From NCBI RefSeq assembly GCF_006517235.1, contig NZ_CP041188.1, forward strand, positions 3,968,001-4,032,000: a DNA stretch of 64,000 bases. Direction: 5' to 3'. Under the pieces are notes generated by a model that was not told where the DNA came from, did no database searches, and saw only the letters and a list, made by a program, of their open reading frames with translations. How positions within the stretch are numbered: position 1 is the stretch's first letter; each line of letters starts with the position of its first letter. This stretch comes from Pseudarthrobacter sp. NIBRBAC000502772 (GTDB taxonomy: Bacteria; Actinomycetota; Actinomycetes; Actinomycetales; Micrococcaceae). The position numbers were made by a program, and so were the translations under genes. This document shows, in pieces, positions 62,685 to 64,000 of the stretch.

Positions 62685-63131
62685 TTAAGCCTCGGGGATC
62701 TGCGATCCGTCCTGAGGACCCGACGTCTTTCCGGCGGTGGCCGGGTTGCTTTCCGCGGCTGCTGCGGCTTCCGCCTGTGAGCGCGCCACATGGGCGTGGA
62801 CCTCGTCCATGTCCAGGGCCTTGACGGCGTCAACAACCTGCTCCAGCTGCTGGGCGTTCAGGGCGCCGGGCTGGGAGAAGACCAGGACTTTTTCGCGGAA
62901 GGCCATCAGGGTGGGGATGGACGTGATGCCGGCCTCGGCGGCGAGCTGCTGCTGGGCTTCGGTGTCCACCTTCGTGAACAGGACGTCGGAATGCTTCTCC
63001 GACACGGCGCTGTACGTGGGCCCGAACTGCTTGCAGGGACCGCACCATTCAGCCCAGAAGTCCACCAGGACAATGTCGTTGCCTTCGATGGTCGTTGCGA
63101 ACTGTTCACCTGTGATGTCTACGGTTGCCAT
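62685..63131 (-). CDS. trxA: Thioredoxin with C-terminal extension
   Basis: A 148-residue thioredoxin. The active site is WCGPC with Cys30 and Cys33; TSIPTLMAFR holds the cis-proline. The last ~35 residues are an Ala/Glu/Ser-rich tail beyond the normal ~108-residue fold. It reduces protein disulfides in the cytoplasm. ATG 63131 fits the fold start; longer readings are improbable. Confidence 0.92.
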   Translation of the reverse strand: MATVDITGEQFATTIEGNDIVLVDFWAEWCGPCKQFGPTYSAVSEKHSDVLFTKVDTEAQQQLAAEAGITSIPTLMAFREKVLVFSQPGALNAQQLEQVVDAVKALDMDEVHAHVARSQAEAAAAAESNPATAGKTSGPQDGSQIPEA

Positions 63132-63292
63132 GCCTTCAACGGTACGCGAGGCACAGGCCGATGTCCCAGCCGGGGGCGTCCTGTTCGCTCCCCGCGTCAT
63201 CGGGAATATCCGGTACGGGGCCGTGTACACCGGGCACGGCGAGGCCTACCCTTGGGGTCATCAGCCGCTGACTGCCGCACACAGGAGGGTTC

Positions 63293-64000
63293 ATGGCCCA
63301 GGCTATTTCCACCCGGTCCCTCACCAAGAAGTTCGGCCGGCGCGAGGTGCTCCACGGGGTGGATTTCAGCGTCGAAGCGGGCTCCGTGTTCGGCGTGATC
63401 GGCCCGAACGGCGCGGGCAAGACCACCACCATGCGCTGCCTGCTGGACATCATCCGCCCCACGTCGGGGGAGGTCAGGGTCCTGGGCAAGGACCCCCGGG
63501 CGGGCGGCCCGGAGCTCCGCCGGCGGATCGGTTACCTTCCTGGCGAGCTGTTCCTCGAGGGCCGTGTCACGGGCCGGACGCTCCTGGCCCACTACCAGGC
63601 CATCAGCGGTCCGGTGGCCCCGGGCAGGATCGATGGCCTTGCCGAACGGCTGGGGCTGGACCTGGACCGCCACACGCGCAAACTGTCCAAGGGCAACAAG
63701 CAGAAGCTCGGGCTGGTCCAGGCGTTTATGCACGACCCCGAGCTCCTGGTTCTTGACGAACCCACCAGCGGCCTCGATCCGCTGGTCCAGCAGGAATTCC
63801 ACGCGATGGTCCGCGAGGCGCAGCACCGCGGCCAGACCATCTTCCTCAGCTCCCACGTCCTCAGCGAGGTCCAGCAGACCGCTGACACCGTGGCGATCCT
63901 CCGGGAAGGACGGATCATCGCCGTCGAGTCCGTGAGCGGGCTTCGGGAAGGTGCGGTGCGCCGGGTCCGGTTCACCGCGAACGGAATAACAGCGCACGAC
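63293..64000 (+). CDS. ABC exporter ATPase, cut by the window end
   Basis: Open to the last base (236 codons seen). ATG 63293 has GGAGG five bases upstream. Walker A is GPNGAGKTT, the signature is LSKGNKQKLGL (non-canonical Lys for the second Ser-Gly position), Walker B LLVLDEPTSGLD and H-loop LSSHVLSE. This pattern is typical of ABC-2 exporter ATPases (CcmA/NatA-like). The permease gene is expected just after the window. Confidence 0.9.
   Translation, partial: MAQAISTRSLTKKFGRREVLHGVDFSVEAGSVFGVIGPNGAGKTTTMRCLLDIIRPTSGEVRVLGKDPRAGGPELRRRIGYLPGELFLEGRVTGRTLLAHYQAISGPVAPGRIDGLAERLGLDLDRHTRKLSKGNKQKLGLVQAFMHDPELLVLDEPTSGLDPLVQQEFHAMVREAQHRGQTIFLSSHVLSEVQQTADTVAILREGRIIAVESVSGLREGAVRRVRFTANGITAHD

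Overview
The window comes from a high-GC Gram-positive actinobacterium, most likely a Micrococcaceae member of the Arthrobacter/Pseudarthrobacter type (inferred from gene content, not from an alignment). The pointers are a GlnR-type orphan regulator beside mycothiol synthase (mshD), a HadA/HadB-like MaoC pair beside murB, mycothiol-type arsenate reductases, and many genes whose -10 box lies 6-8 bases before the start codon (probably leaderless mRNAs). Most of the window is ordinary chromosome.

Layout. 1-9.3 kb: glnR-like, mshD, ppk, a NUDIX/histidine-phosphatase fusion, a large membrane protein with a YtrA-type GntR regulator, thyA-folA and a small broken membrane gene. 9.35-18.2 kb: asd, an AbiEi/DUF559-like gene between two copies of a composite palindromic repeat, an HTH_42 (AlkZ-like) protein, murB, an MFS transporter, hadB/hadA-like genes and a CitE-like lyase. 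18.3-23.5 kb: an arsenic locus with four arsenate-reductase-type domains, a flavoprotein, a tiny Cys-Cys peptide, an aquaporin and two ArsR-type regulators, but no ArsB/Acr3 pump. Three copies of one ArsR operator tie it together. 23.5-31 kb: an aldo/keto reductase and an alpha-glucoside uptake and hydrolysis operon (binding protein, two permeases, GH13) facing a ROK repressor, with a palindrome between. 31-33.1 kb: two oxidoreductases and a second-type YidC.

33.4-37.7 kb is a visibly lower-GC island next to tRNA-Thr and tRNA-Met. It holds an 81-residue single-membrane-span peptide, a hairpin, an ABC ATPase, a 12-span permease, a small membrane protein and an M50-like intramembrane zinc protease (HEAGH plus GDG). 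I read this as an undescribed peptide maturation/export system and the most interesting part of the window. The tail of the island holds a decayed Hint/intein-like fragment.

38.2-64 kb: a DEAD-box helicase with RG-rich repeats, a MOSC protein, a YgiB/YgiC-like pair with an APC permease and an acyl-CoA dehydrogenase, a TetR-controlled GH2 beta-galactosidase, an MFS-HxlR pair, the reverse transsulfuration pair metB-cbs, a VOC protein, an AlkA-like glycosylase, a DrrAB-type ABC exporter converging on a large TPR-LuxR regulator, an SnoaL-like protein, an acyl-CoA synthetase, an ABM monooxygenase, a thioredoxin and the start of another ABC exporter.

Sequence quality: at least three genes (9044-9261, 17011-17270, 27250-28187) are each broken in a way that one missing base would repair, two of them in G/C runs. 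This pattern fits consensus errors at least as well as real mutation.
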